Source: JBDTSW01 sp051004675 (GTDB lineage: Bacteria > Actinomycetota > Thermoleophilia > Solirubrobacterales > 70-9). From it: a DNA stretch of 21,209 nucleotides. The notes below the pieces were generated by a model. That model searched no databases. It saw nothing but the letters and a program-made list of their open reading frames with translations, and was not told the DNA's origin. This document shows, piece by piece, positions 1 to 6,324 of the stretch (position 1 is the stretch's first letter; each line of letters begins with the position of its first letter). The stretch spans positions 1-21,209 of the forward strand of contig JBPCKC010000028.1 of assembly GCA_051004675.1 (NCBI GenBank), written 5' to 3'. The position numbers and the translations under genes were made by a program.

Positions 1-270
1 CTTGCCGCGCCCGCTCATCCGCACGAGCACGAGCACGCGCTCGCCGTCGAGCTTGCGGTACTCCTCCGCCTCCTCGCGCCACTCCTCCCAGGCGCTTAGG
101 AATTCGCGCCAGCCCTTTCCCATCTCGGCCAGCCCCTTCCATCTCCCGGGTGCGGGCCCATCGGCGATCACAAACTCGATCTCGGGGTGCGCCCACCCGG
201 CCGAGCTGAAGTCGCCACGGTCCCAGGCCGCGAAGATCGAGCGCACCAGATCGAGGTTCTCCTGCGACAT
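1..270 (-). CDS. SnoaL/NTF2-like protein, 3' end outside window
   Basis: The frame opens at ATG (270 downwards) and stays open for 90 codons to the window edge, so the C-terminus is missing. It begins MSQENLDLVRSIFAAWDRGD, the usual start of the SnoaL-like/nuclear transport factor 2-like family in soil actinobacteria, followed by a conserved Trp/acidic strand (WAHPEIEFVIADGP) and a helix with WREFLSAWEEW. These are small cone-shaped alpha+beta barrels that bind hydrophobic ligands or act as isomerases or hydrolases. No specific substrate can be read from the sequence. The gene lies tandem to a second family member at 341-733 and shares its 21-bp start-codon region, so the two are recent paralogs or share a translation signal. 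No clear Shine-Dalgarno precedes the ATG. Family assignment is fairly sure; function is unknown. Confidence 0.8.
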   Translation of the reverse strand, partial: MSQENLDLVRSIFAAWDRGDFSSAGWAHPEIEFVIADGPAPGRWKGLAEMGKGWREFLSAWEEWREEAEEYRKLDGERVLVLVRMSGRGK

Positions 271-285
271 CGCCCGCGCAGTATC
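265..285 (-). promoter_or_regulatory. start-codon leader shared by two SnoaL-like genes
   Basis: Twenty-one bases around and upstream of the first SnoaL-like start are identical to 728-748 at the second one (minus strand GATACTGCGCGGGCG directly before ATGTCG). Coding sequence diverges soon afterwards, so the leader is better conserved than the genes. It may be a 5'-UTR or translation signal; it contains no good Shine-Dalgarno. Confidence 0.5.
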
Positions 286-340
286 GCGCTCTGGCCGTGA
301 CCTAGCTGAGTAGGAGCTACCGATTTGTCAGAACGCGCCC

Positions 341-733
341 CTACTCCGACAGCCCGGCGGCTTCGAGGGCGTCCTCGCGGTTCCACCGAAAGTGGGCCTC
401 GGCGAACGCACGGTCCTCGATGCGGTAGGCGGCTGCCACATCGAACGTCGTTTCAAGCCCGCTCGCGGCCCCTTGAGTCTCCCAACGGAAGGCGATCACG
501 ACCCAATCGCCTTTGGCGGAAACGATCTCGACGTCGCTAAGGACGTGCCTCGACCAGTCCGACGCGAGTCGCTCGAACTGTCGTCGAATCGCCTCGCGCC
601 CAACGAAGGGTCCCTGGTCCGGCCAGCCCTCTGGCGCGCTCAACCGAGCATTCTTGGCCCACGACGCGTCAATCTCACCGCGCTCGAAGCTCTTCAGCGT
701 CTCCCGCACCATTTCCACGTTCTCCTCCGACAT
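341..733 (-). CDS. SnoaL/NTF2-like protein
   Basis: A complete 130-residue protein, a normal length for the family. It starts MSEENVEMVRETLKSFERGE and ends with the family's usual tail NREDALEAAGLSE. Between are a WP...G..FVGREAIRRQFERLASDW helix, a strand pair (VEIVSAKGDWVVIAFRW) and a final strand (AYRIEDRAFAEAHFRW). Known relatives form NTF2-fold barrels of mostly unknown substrate and are greatly multiplied in Thermoleophilia. The 71-bp gap to the next paralog and the shared leader at 728-748 suggest tandem duplication. No Shine-Dalgarno is obvious; the ATG is chosen from the conserved MSxEN start. The specific biochemical role cannot be told. Confidence 0.85.
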   Translation of the reverse strand: MSEENVEMVRETLKSFERGEIDASWAKNARLSAPEGWPDQGPFVGREAIRRQFERLASDWSRHVLSDVEIVSAKGDWVVIAFRWETQGAASGLETTFDVAAAYRIEDRAFAEAHFRWNREDALEAAGLSE

Positions 734-748
734 CGCCCGCGCAGTATC
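728..748 (-). promoter_or_regulatory. second copy of the SnoaL leader
   Basis: Identical over 21 bases to 265-285, covering the start codon and 15 bases upstream. A decayed version (GGGCGATAACGG where the intact genes have GGGCGATGTCGG) lies at about 2000-2012, before the broken SnoaL fragment, so the element travels with the family. Confidence 0.5.
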
Positions 749-943
749 TCGCAGCGGCTGAGATATGCGCTTTGCATGGAAAGCGTAAGTTCAACGCCAC
801 TCAGCGCCAGACCTCGTGGCGGTGCTGGCGACGTCCATCAAACCGGTCAGCGACAGGCCAAATTGCCCCTCAAGAGCTGTTCATGGGCACTGGCAAGCGA
901 TCCAGCGCGTTCGCGTTGCCCTCCACAGGCGCACCCTCGAACC

Positions 944-969
944 CAGAAAACCCCGCTGGAGCGGGGCTT
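944..969 (-). terminator. Rho-independent-like terminator after tRNA fragment 1
   Basis: Read on the minus strand, a 6-bp GC stem (CCCCGC, loop TCCA, GCGGGG; bases 951-966) is followed by TTTTCTGGG. It lies 11-26 nt beyond the end of the tRNA-Ala fragment, where a tRNA terminator is expected. The copy at 3263-3277 keeps the T-run but has a weaker stem. Confidence 0.55.
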
Positions 970-977
970 CCTCGAGA

Positions 978-1125
978 TGGAGCTAGGCGGGCTCGAACCG
1001 CCGACCTCCTGATTGCGAAGCGGGGGACTCTCAGGCACGAATAGGCGTCGATTGCGGGATCCGATGCCTGCCGATGTGCGCGGATGTACGTGGATTTGGG
1101 CACCAGAACGCGGCTGGTGCCCAAT
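978..1125 (-). repeat. tRNA-half/hairpin repeat, copy 1
   Basis: Bases 978-1019 equal the 3' 42 nt of the tRNA-Ala(CGC) at 8838-8910 with no mismatch (anticodon loop, T-arm, acceptor 3' strand, discriminator A). From 1020 a non-tRNA arm begins (GCGGGG...), with GATGT-type short repeats at about 1073-1095. It ends in the hairpin TTGGGCACCAG / CTGGTGCCCAA. It also shares a further 23-24 bp beyond the hairpin (AAGAGAGAGTTGGCC...) with copy 2 only. Confidence 0.95.
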
Positions 1126-1196
1126 CAAGAGAGAGTTGGCCTGCCGCGGCCGTCGGGCTGAGCCGGCTGACGCGGACTCCCGCTTTCGCCAAAGCG

Positions 1197-1250
1197 CTAC
1201 TCGCGCTGCCCGGCGGCTTCGAGGGCTGCCCGTAGCGCGACCAACGGGGC
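1197..1250 (-). pseudogene. possible SnoaL-like C-terminal remnant
   Basis: On the minus strand this short frame reads LRAALEAAGQRE then TAG. It closely resembles the family tail (REDALEAAGLSE in the intact gene at 341-733). No recognisable family sequence lies further upstream. It is too short to be sure, but several SnoaL pieces lie nearby. Confidence 0.35.
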
Positions 1251-1336
1251 AAGCTCCGTCCGAACAACTGCGACTCGGGCGCGTTCGAGCACCCCTTGCA
1301 TGTAGGGTCGGCCTGACCCGACCAAGGAGGAACCCG

Positions 1337-1612
1337 ATGAGCGTCCTTATCCGCTTTGCCCCCGCGTCCTTGACGGCCGAGCAGTACGACGAGAGCGTCC
1401 GCAAGCTCACCGAGGCTGGGGACTTCCCACCCGACGGACTCGACTACCACTGCTGTTTCGGCACCGATGGCAACCTTCGCGTTAGCGAGATCTGGGACTC
1501 CCAGGAGCAGCTCGACGCATTCGGCGAGCGCCTGATGCCTGTGCTCTCCGAAATCGGGATTGAGCCTGGCGAGCCAGAGGTGATGGAGATTCACAACGTC
1601 ATCAAGCGCTAA
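1337..1612 (+). CDS. small protein, probable dimeric alpha/beta-barrel fold
   Basis: A 91-residue protein starting at ATG 1337, 6 nt after a perfect AAGGAGG Shine-Dalgarno (1324-1330). An earlier in-frame opening is excluded because it runs through the tRNA repeat. It begins MSVLIRFAPASLTAEQYDES, continues with a GLDYHCCFG strand and VSEIWDSQEQLDAFGERLMP, and ends with a short EVMEIHNVIKR strand. Strand-helix-strand order, the size and the EIWDSxEQ motif resemble the ABM/EthD-like ferredoxin-fold barrels, and close homologs are usually annotated hypothetical. It is the only gene in the shortest array unit. Its stop lies 28 bp before tRNA fragment 2, with a small hairpin (CGCGG-GCG-CCGCG, 1614-1626) between. 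Confidence 0.85.
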   Translation: MSVLIRFAPASLTAEQYDESVRKLTEAGDFPPDGLDYHCCFGTDGNLRVSEIWDSQEQLDAFGERLMPVLSEIGIEPGEPEVMEIHNVIKR

Positions 1613-1640
1613 ACGCGGGCGCCGCGCATGAAGACAGTGA

Positions 1641-1788
1641 TGGAGCTAGGCGGGCTCGAACCGCCGACCTCCTGATTGCGAAGCGGGGGACGCTCAGGCA
1701 CGAACAGGCGCCGATTGCGGGATCCGATGCCTCCCGATGTACGCGGATGTACGCGGATTTGGGCACCAGAACGCGGCTGGTGCCCAAT
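1641..1788 (-). repeat. tRNA-half/hairpin repeat, copy 2
   Basis: It has the same 42 tRNA bases (1641-1682), a 106-bp arm and a terminal hairpin, 148 bp in all. The arm differs from copy 1 at only a handful of positions and holds the cleanest short tandem repeat, GATGTACGCG twice in a row (about 1737-1755). The side next to the tRNA part is unrelated to copies 1 and 3, so only the repeat itself is common to all copies. Confidence 0.95.
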
Positions 1789-1859
1789 AAGAGAGAGTTG
1801 GCCTGCCGCGGTGTGTCCGTCCCGCGCGGGTGGCAAGCCCACGAAGTCGTCGGGCTGAT

Positions 1860-2000
1860 GCCAAAAAGACGTTCTGGAACATCCGGCGCATGATCGAGAT
1901 CGCGCCATTCGAAGTTCGCGTCGTAGAGATCAAGGAGCGCCTCGCGGTCCCCGCCGTTGTACAGCGAGAAACCGCGCATGATCCTGTCCACGTTCTCCCG
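1860..2000 (-). pseudogene. SnoaL-like N-terminal fragment, truncated at the array
   Basis: The minus strand reads RENVDRIMRGFSLYNGGD and then a typical family stretch, ANFEWRDLDHAPDVPERLFG. After that (1860 downwards) similarity to the family stops, and about 70 bp further on the hairpin of tRNA repeat 2 begins. The normal MSxEN start is destroyed: the bases GATGTCG of intact paralogs read GATAACG here, leaving only internal GTG/ATG codons. The gene is therefore broken at both ends, probably by the rearrangement that placed the repeat here. Confidence 0.65.
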
Positions 2001-2012
2001 ACCGTTATCGCC

Positions 2013-2182
2013 CTACTCCGGCAGGCCCACGGCCTCGAGGGCCTCGGCGCGGTCGTCGAAGTTCTCTATGCGGCTGATCTTGCCGTCGCGAATGTCAGGA
2101 CTTGGCCCCAGTCCATGTGCATCGTCAAGCCGCTCGCGTGCCCGCGTCCGGACTGCCAGGCCAGGCAGACGACGAGGTCATC
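2013..2182 (-). pseudogene. SnoaL-like C-terminal fragment with frameshift
   Basis: Minus-strand translation gives DDLVVCLAWQSGRG, then GLTMHMDWGQVLTF, and after a one-base slip RDGKISRIENFDDRAEALEAVGLPE and a TAG stop. This is the standard C-terminal half of the SnoaL/NTF2-like family. The frameshift lies at about 2095-2102, and no N-terminal half precedes it: the RTX gene ends just upstream at 2209. With the fragment at 1860-2000 it shows that at least two more family members once lay here. Confidence 0.6.
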
Positions 2183-2208
2183 TTGCGTTCTGCGTCCCCA
2201 GCACCTCG

Positions 2209-2934
2209 TCAGGCATCGAGCTTGTGCTCACAGTGCGAGAGCTTGTCGAACTGGTCGAACAACACCGTGTCGTCTCCGTCTCCGCAGTCGACGATGTCCT
2301 TGCTGGCGTCTACAGCGTCGATCGTGTCCTTGCCGTCGCCCCCGAAGATGAACTCCTTCTCGCCGGCACCGCTTTCGTTCGCCAGGATGAAGTCGCCGCC
2401 ATCGCCGCCGCGCACCGTGTTGTCGCCGGAGCCGCCTGCGAAGTAGCCAACACCTTTGCCCCCGTCGCCCCCGTCGTCGCCGGAGCCACCGAGCACCACA
2501 TCGTCGCCGAAGTCGCCAGCCAGCTCGAAGTCGTCGCCGTTTCCGCCCCTCACGATGTCGTTGCCGCCGCCGCCCTCGAGCTCGTCATCATCGCCGCCGC
2601 CGCCGCTCACCAGGTCGCCGCCATCGCCGCCCTCGAAATCAGCGACCAAACCGTCGACTCCCGGTCCGCCGAACATCTTGTCTCGGCCGCCTTGCCCGTT
2701 CCCTCCGTCGGCGCCGATGCCGCCCTCAATGATGTCCCGTGCGCCCTGCACACCGTCGTCAACGTTTTCGCCGACGAAATCGTCGTTCTGATCGGTCCCG
2801 TTGCACACCGCCTCCGGGTTAAGGGAGCAGTCTGTCGTCACCTCGATCACCTGTCCGCTGCCGGCGAGTGCGATTCCCGCCCCCAAGACCAGCGCAACCG
2901 TTCCTGCGACAGACAACTTCACGAGCTTCAACAT
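2209..2934 (-). CDS. secreted RTX-like calcium-binding protein
   Basis: A 241-residue protein. The ATG at 2934 is chosen over an upstream opening because a signal peptide starts there (MLKLVKLSVAGTVALVLGAG, cleavage near residue 24) and AAGGGA lies about 11 bases upstream. Residues 60-205 are built of imperfect GGxGxDxh nonapeptides (for example GGGGNDIVRGGNGDDFELAG), the RTX/hemolysin-type calcium-binding motif that folds into a parallel beta-roll in extracellular Ca2+. The tail DCGDGDDTVLFDQFDKLSHC (216-235) is the capping motif usual in actinobacterial RTX proteins, with two Cys likely disulfide-bonded. There is no protease, lipase or toxin domain, so it is probably structural or matrix-like. 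It is the only intact gene of array unit B. Confidence 0.85.
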   Translation of the reverse strand: MLKLVKLSVAGTVALVLGAGIALAGSGQVIEVTTDCSLNPEAVCNGTDQNDDFVGENVDDGVQGARDIIEGGIGADGGNGQGGRDKMFGGPGVDGLVADFEGGDGGDLVSGGGGDDDELEGGGGNDIVRGGNGDDFELAGDFGDDVVLGGSGDDGGDGGKGVGYFAGGSGDNTVRGGDGGDFILANESGAGEKEFIFGGDGKDTIDAVDASKDIVDCGDGDDTVLFDQFDKLSHCEHKLDA

Positions 2935-2985
2935 CGAAAACGTCCCTTCTATTCGTACACGGACCCTCCCGCGCCGGATGGCGCG

Positions 2986-2991
2986 AGTATA
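2986..2991 (-). promoter_or_regulatory. candidate -10 element of the RTX gene
   Basis: TATACT on the minus strand matches TATAAT at five of six bases. It lies about 50 nt upstream of the RTX start codon, giving a leader of about 45 nt. No good -35 box is seen at the expected distance. Confidence 0.35.
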
Positions 2992-3082
2992 AGCGCGTTG
3001 GGAGTGCGAACAGGCGGACGTTTGTGCTGTCCGCAACTTGCGCGCGCCTACCGCGCGGAGCTTCGCCATTCAGTTGTCGCTT

Positions 3083-3437
3083 CCCATGCAAAGCGTAGGT
3101 TCAACGTCACTCGGCGACTGACCTCGTGGAGGTGCTGGCGACGTCCATCAAACGCGTCAGCGACAGGCCAAATTGGCTCCTCAAGAGCTGTTCATTGGGG
3201 CGCCGGCAAGCGATTCAGCCCGTTCGCGTTGCCCTCCACAGACTCACTCTGAACCCAGAAAACCCGACCGGAGCGGGGCTTTCTCGAGATGGAGCTAGGC
3301 GGGCTCGAACCGCCGACCTCCTGATTGCGAAGCGGGGCATCCTCAGGCACGAATAGGCGCCGATTCCGGGATCGGATGGGTGCGGATGTGCCGGGATGTG
3401 CGCGGATTTGGGCACCAGAACGCCGCTGGTGCCCAAT
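3083..3437. repeat. long-form repeat, copy B (about 355 bp)
   Basis: Second copy of the long repeat at 773-1125: about 205 bp of homologous non-coding-looking sequence, a hairpin with T-run (3257-3280), then tRNA-half repeat 3. It fills most of the gene-free stretch 2935-3664; the remaining 3438-3664 shows nothing convincing. Copies A and B differ at many positions, so the duplication is not recent. Confidence 0.8.
3290..3437 (-). repeat. tRNA-half/hairpin repeat, copy 3
   Basis: The 42 tRNA bases (3290-3331) are identical to the tRNA and the other copies. The central arm is the most diverged (GATGGGTGCGGATGTGCCGG region) while the terminal hairpin is kept. It shares GCGGGGCATCCTCAGGCACG with copy 4 but not with copies 1 and 2. 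Confidence 0.95.
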
Positions 3438-3664
3438 GGCGAGCGGGGAGGGTCGACTCGCCTCCGACCGCGGGATCGCAGTTGCCCATGGTGGCACTGC
3501 GGTCATCGCGACTGGCGAGCGAGGAGGTACGACCGTGCGCATGGTCCTACCTACGAATCACCCTTCCCCGCGCATGGTGGGCGGGATGGTGACGAGCGGC
3601 GGCGGCCTCGCTCAGATCACAGCCGACAGTTGCCGCAGCCCGAACGTCAGGTAGGGTCGCCCCT

Positions 3665-5035
3665 GTGCATGGGGGACGGTTCAAGCGCGGACGCTGCGGA
3701 ATCTTGGCCGGAGTGGTCCTCGTCGCGATGCTGGTCGCACCGGCCTCGGCCTCGGCCAAGACCTACACCGTCAACAGGACCGGCGATCCTGCGCCGGGCG
3801 CGTGCACCAAGATCCATTGCACGCTGCGGGAGGCGGTCATCGCCGCCAACGCGACGCCGACGGTTGACGACTTGGTCCTCCTGGAAGGGGGCAAGCGCTA
3901 CGAAATGACGCGTAATTTGACCGACAACGAGGCTCAGGGCGGCGATCTCGACATCCTCGATCGCGTCGAGATCAGGAGCGACTCCAGCGCTCTTGCCACC
4001 GTCGATATAAACGAGCTCGACCGGGTCTTTCACCTGGTCAACTCGGCCGCTCCGACCCAGCCCGGCCTCGACCTGAAACGTGTGCGGGTCACGGGCGGAT
4101 CTCGAGGTGGACTATCTCCGGCTGGAGACGGCGGCGGCATCAATGTTACGCACGGCGCGCTGACTCTCTTCAACTCGCGTGTCAGCGCCAACGCGGCGGC
4201 AGCCAAGGGAGGCGGAATCTTTATTGCCGGGACAGCGAGCCCCTTCGCCTTTCTGGTTGACGGCTCGACGGTTTCAGGCAACTCCGCCTTTGACGGCGGC
4301 GGCGGCCTCTACACCGAACGTGGCGGCACTGTGCTCGATAGCACGATCTCCGGCAACAGCGGCGGCGGCCTCGGTGGTGGCGGGATCTCTTATGCCGACG
4401 CCGCCGCCCTCAACTCGCTCACGATTGACTCCTCGACGGTCTCAGGCAACGAGACAACCTCCAACCTCGCCAATCAGGGTCGCGGCGGCGGGCTCCTGGC
4501 CAAGGGGACGGGAAACGTTAACGTTCGCGTCTCGACGTTTGCCGGCAACGAGTCGCAGAACGGGGGCGCCGTGGTTATCGCAGATCCGAGCGCCCAGATG
4601 TCGATCTACGACTCGACGATCGCCCGAAACGACGCCGATCCTGACGGCGGCGACAGCGCCGGCGCCCAGTCCGGTGGCCTCGTCGTCGGGGCCGGAAACT
4701 TCGCGATCCGCAACTCGATCCTCGCTAACAACACCTATGCCACTCCCGACGTCGCTCGCGACTGCTTCTACAGCTCAGGGACCTTCCAGTCCTTCGGAAC
4801 CGATCCAAACGTCGTCGCTGCCCCCGGAACGTGCGCCGCTGAGTTCGTCAGCGATTCGCTCATCTTTGCGCCCGCCAAGCTCGACACGCTCGCCTCGAAC
4901 GGCGGCCCGACGAAGACGATCGCGATCAAGAAAACGAGCCCGGCGCGAAATGCCGCCGGCCCCAATGCCTCGCTGCGCGATCAGCGCGGCGTGAACCGGG
5001 GCGATAACCCCGACATCGGTGCCTACGAGCGCTGA
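3665..5035 (+). CDS. secreted beta-helix protein with CSLREA and choice-of-anchor Q-like domains
   Basis: A 456-residue protein with a GTG start at 3665. It opens with basic residues and a hydrophobic signal segment (GILAGVVLVAMLVAPASASA, about 12-31). Residues 33-62 hold the CSLREA-type motif HCTLREAVIAAN, which marks exported actinobacterial and cyanobacterial beta-helix proteins. Residues 100-380 repeat strands such as STVSGN, STISGN and STFAGN with Gly-rich turns, typical of a right-handed parallel beta-helix. The C-terminus has NGGPTKTIAI, SPARNA, DQRG and DIGAYER, the choice-of-anchor Q pattern. It is likely extracellular or surface-linked. No pectate lyase catalytic residues could be identified, so enzyme activity is not claimed. 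It is the first gene of array unit C, and 26 bp separate it from the SHOCT gene. Confidence 0.88.
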   Translation: MHGGRFKRGRCGILAGVVLVAMLVAPASASAKTYTVNRTGDPAPGACTKIHCTLREAVIAANATPTVDDLVLLEGGKRYEMTRNLTDNEAQGGDLDILDRVEIRSDSSALATVDINELDRVFHLVNSAAPTQPGLDLKRVRVTGGSRGGLSPAGDGGGINVTHGALTLFNSRVSANAAAAKGGGIFIAGTASPFAFLVDGSTVSGNSAFDGGGGLYTERGGTVLDSTISGNSGGGLGGGGISYADAAALNSLTIDSSTVSGNETTSNLANQGRGGGLLAKGTGNVNVRVSTFAGNESQNGGAVVIADPSAQMSIYDSTIARNDADPDGGDSAGAQSGGLVVGAGNFAIRNSILANNTYATPDVARDCFYSSGTFQSFGTDPNVVAAPGTCAAEFVSDSLIFAPAKLDTLASNGGPTKTIAIKKTSPARNAAGPNASLRDQRGVNRGDNPDIGAYER

Positions 5036-5061
5036 GCGGCCGCAAGCGCTAGCTCGCGTCA

Positions 5062-5598
5062 ATGGGCCTGCTTGGAGACTGGGCGAAGTCGAAGCGGATG
5101 AGTCAGCCGGAGCGGGGCACGGCCCAGGTCGTGTCGGCGAGCATGCCCCCCTACGACGCGACCTCGTCAAACTGCTCGCTCCACCTCGTGGTCAGCGCCG
5201 AGGGTCTCGAGCCGACGCCGATCGAGCACACCGCGATGGCCTCGGTCAAGCGCTGGCCGACTCCCGGCATGACCCTGCCCGTCACCGTGGACCTGGCCGA
5301 CCCGACGCGCCTCAAGATCCACTGGGATGACGTCCCGACCGGTGACCAGACGGCCATGCAGCAGGCCGAGCAGATGGCCGAGATGATGAAGGGCGGCGCC
5401 GGGGCGACGGCCCAGGGAGCTGGAATGGACCTGGGCGCGGTTATTGCGCAGGCAACCGGAGCGGCGGGCGGGCAGGCGAAATCCGCCGCGGACGACGTGG
5501 CCGGGCAGATCGAGAAGCTGAGCCAGTTGCACGACTCTGGCGCGCTTTCGGACGAGGAGTTCGCGGACGCGAAGGGCAAGCTCCTCGAGGACCTCTGA
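5062..5598 (+). CDS. SHOCT-domain protein
   Basis: A 178-residue, probably cytoplasmic protein. Residues 17-95 form a small beta-rich domain (GTAQVVSASMPP ... CSLHLVVSAEG ... WPTPGMTLPVTVDLADPTRL). A Met/Gln-rich helix (AMQQAEQMAEMMKGG) and an Ala/Gly linker follow. The last 30 residues are a SHOCT motif (IEKLSQLHDSGALSDEEFAD-AKGKLLEDL), a short C-terminal helical hairpin thought to mediate oligomerisation. The arrangement is common in high-GC Gram-positives; its role is unknown. There is no clear Shine-Dalgarno, and a second ATG at 5098 could be used instead. It lies 26 bp after the beta-helix gene on the same strand, so co-transcription is possible, and it converges on the membrane gene at 5674. 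Confidence 0.8.
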   Translation: MGLLGDWAKSKRMSQPERGTAQVVSASMPPYDATSSNCSLHLVVSAEGLEPTPIEHTAMASVKRWPTPGMTLPVTVDLADPTRLKIHWDDVPTGDQTAMQQAEQMAEMMKGGAGATAQGAGMDLGAVIAQATGAAGGQAKSAADDVAGQIEKLSQLHDSGALSDEEFADAKGKLLEDL

Positions 5599-5673
5599 GC
5601 GCAGCGCGAGTACGGCGCCGCTGATCGCCAAGGCGACCCGCGACCCAGCAGGCCGCGCGGGAGCGGAAGCGCG

Positions 5674-6324
5674 TTACGTGCTCCGAAAGTGACCCACGGA
5701 CGTCGAGGCGGTCATCGCTGACTCGCGATCAAGCTCGCGTGGGCGCTGTTGTCTCGGAAACGTCGAGGGGGGCGCGCGGTTCCAGATGGCGTACCCCAAC
5801 GCGATCCAGGCCAGGCCCTGCACCACGAGCGGGATCTCCAGGAGCCGTTCGCTGATCGTCTCAAGGATGCCCCCGACCAGAGCGAGGGGGATCACCCCCG
5901 CCACAATGGCGAGCGGAAGCGACCGCCAGCGACCCGGAAGGGCATGGGCCCGTCGCACGGCTATGCCCAACAGCACGAGGGCGCCAACGATCGAGAGCAT
6001 CGCCAGCGGGAAGGTGGCGTCCAGCAGGAAGGCCTCGCCGTCGGTCGTGGCGACGTAGACCGCGGCGGTTGTCGCGGCCAGCGCCACGCCGGCCCAGGCA
6101 AGCAGGCCTCCCACCCGCGCGGTCCTGCCGCCGCGCCCCCGAAGTCGCGCGTGGAGTCCCACCAGCCCAAGGGCCAAGAACAGCGGCGCGACCTCGAAGA
6201 TGTACTCGGGCTGGTCGCCCGTCAAGAGGATGACCGTTCCCTTCGCCGCCCACAGCCCACCGCCGACGGCAGCAGCAAATCCGGCCCAGCGCATCGGGGT
6301 CATGCCGCGAACGTTGGCGTACAT
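5674..6324 (-). CDS. multi-pass membrane protein of unknown function
   Basis: A 216-residue protein with about six hydrophobic segments: near residues 12-34, 44-60, 70-90, 103-122, 134-155 and 163-180. They are joined by short Arg-rich loops (ARLRGRGGRTAR, VRRAHALPGRWR). The ATG at 6324 follows a GAGG about 8 bases upstream; a second ATG seven codons on is possible. After the last helix comes a polar tail with no motif. The pattern resembles small actinobacterial DUF-type integral membrane proteins, and no catalytic or transport motif can be named. It is the third gene of array unit C and runs opposite to the other two. Confidence 0.7.
   Translation of the reverse strand: MYANVRGMTPMRWAGFAAAVGGGLWAAKGTVILLTGDQPEYIFEVAPLFLALGLVGLHARLRGRGGRTARVGGLLAWAGVALAATTAAVYVATTDGEAFLLDATFPLAMLSIVGALVLLGIAVRRAHALPGRWRSLPLAIVAGVIPLALVGGILETISERLLEIPLVVQGLAWIALGYAIWNRAPPSTFPRQQRPRELDRESAMTASTSVGHFRST

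Larger units (their letters stand above)
773..1125. repeat. long-form repeat, copy A (about 353 bp)
   Basis: This stretch aligns along its length with 3083-3437, with scattered substitutions and a few small indels. It holds about 205 bp of unidentified sequence, a terminator-like hairpin (951-966) and the 148-bp tRNA-half repeat at 978-1125. Shared landmarks are AAGCGTA(A/G)GTTCAACG, GTGCTGGCGACGTCCATCAA and TTCGCGTTGCCCTCCACA. No convincing protein is encoded in it. It accounts for most of the gene-free stretch 734-1336. As the outermost copy, its left part may be the original downstream flank of the tRNA gene, or it may be part of a mobile unit that exists in two copies. Confidence 0.8.

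Noticed and set aside
847..1124. Open frames through the tRNA repeats giving peptides such as NQEVGGSSPPSS or GLEPPTS
   Set aside because: These are translations of tRNA sequence, a familiar artefact next to tRNA genes. They have no ribosome-binding sites and end at random.
1020..1125. Could the 106-bp arm be the end of an integrase gene?
   Set aside because: None of the three minus-strand frames shows the HxLRH or final Tyr region of tyrosine recombinases, or any serine recombinase feature, and no frame is conserved between copies.
2456..2791. Pro/Ser-rich plus-strand frame over the RTX gene
   Set aside because: It is the antisense of Gly/Asp RTX codons, so the Pro/Ser repeat is a by-product.
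3535..3654. A 39-residue plus-strand frame with GGAGG before a GTG
   Set aside because: The ribosome-binding site is fair, but the peptide has no pattern and no neighbour support; not listed as a gene.
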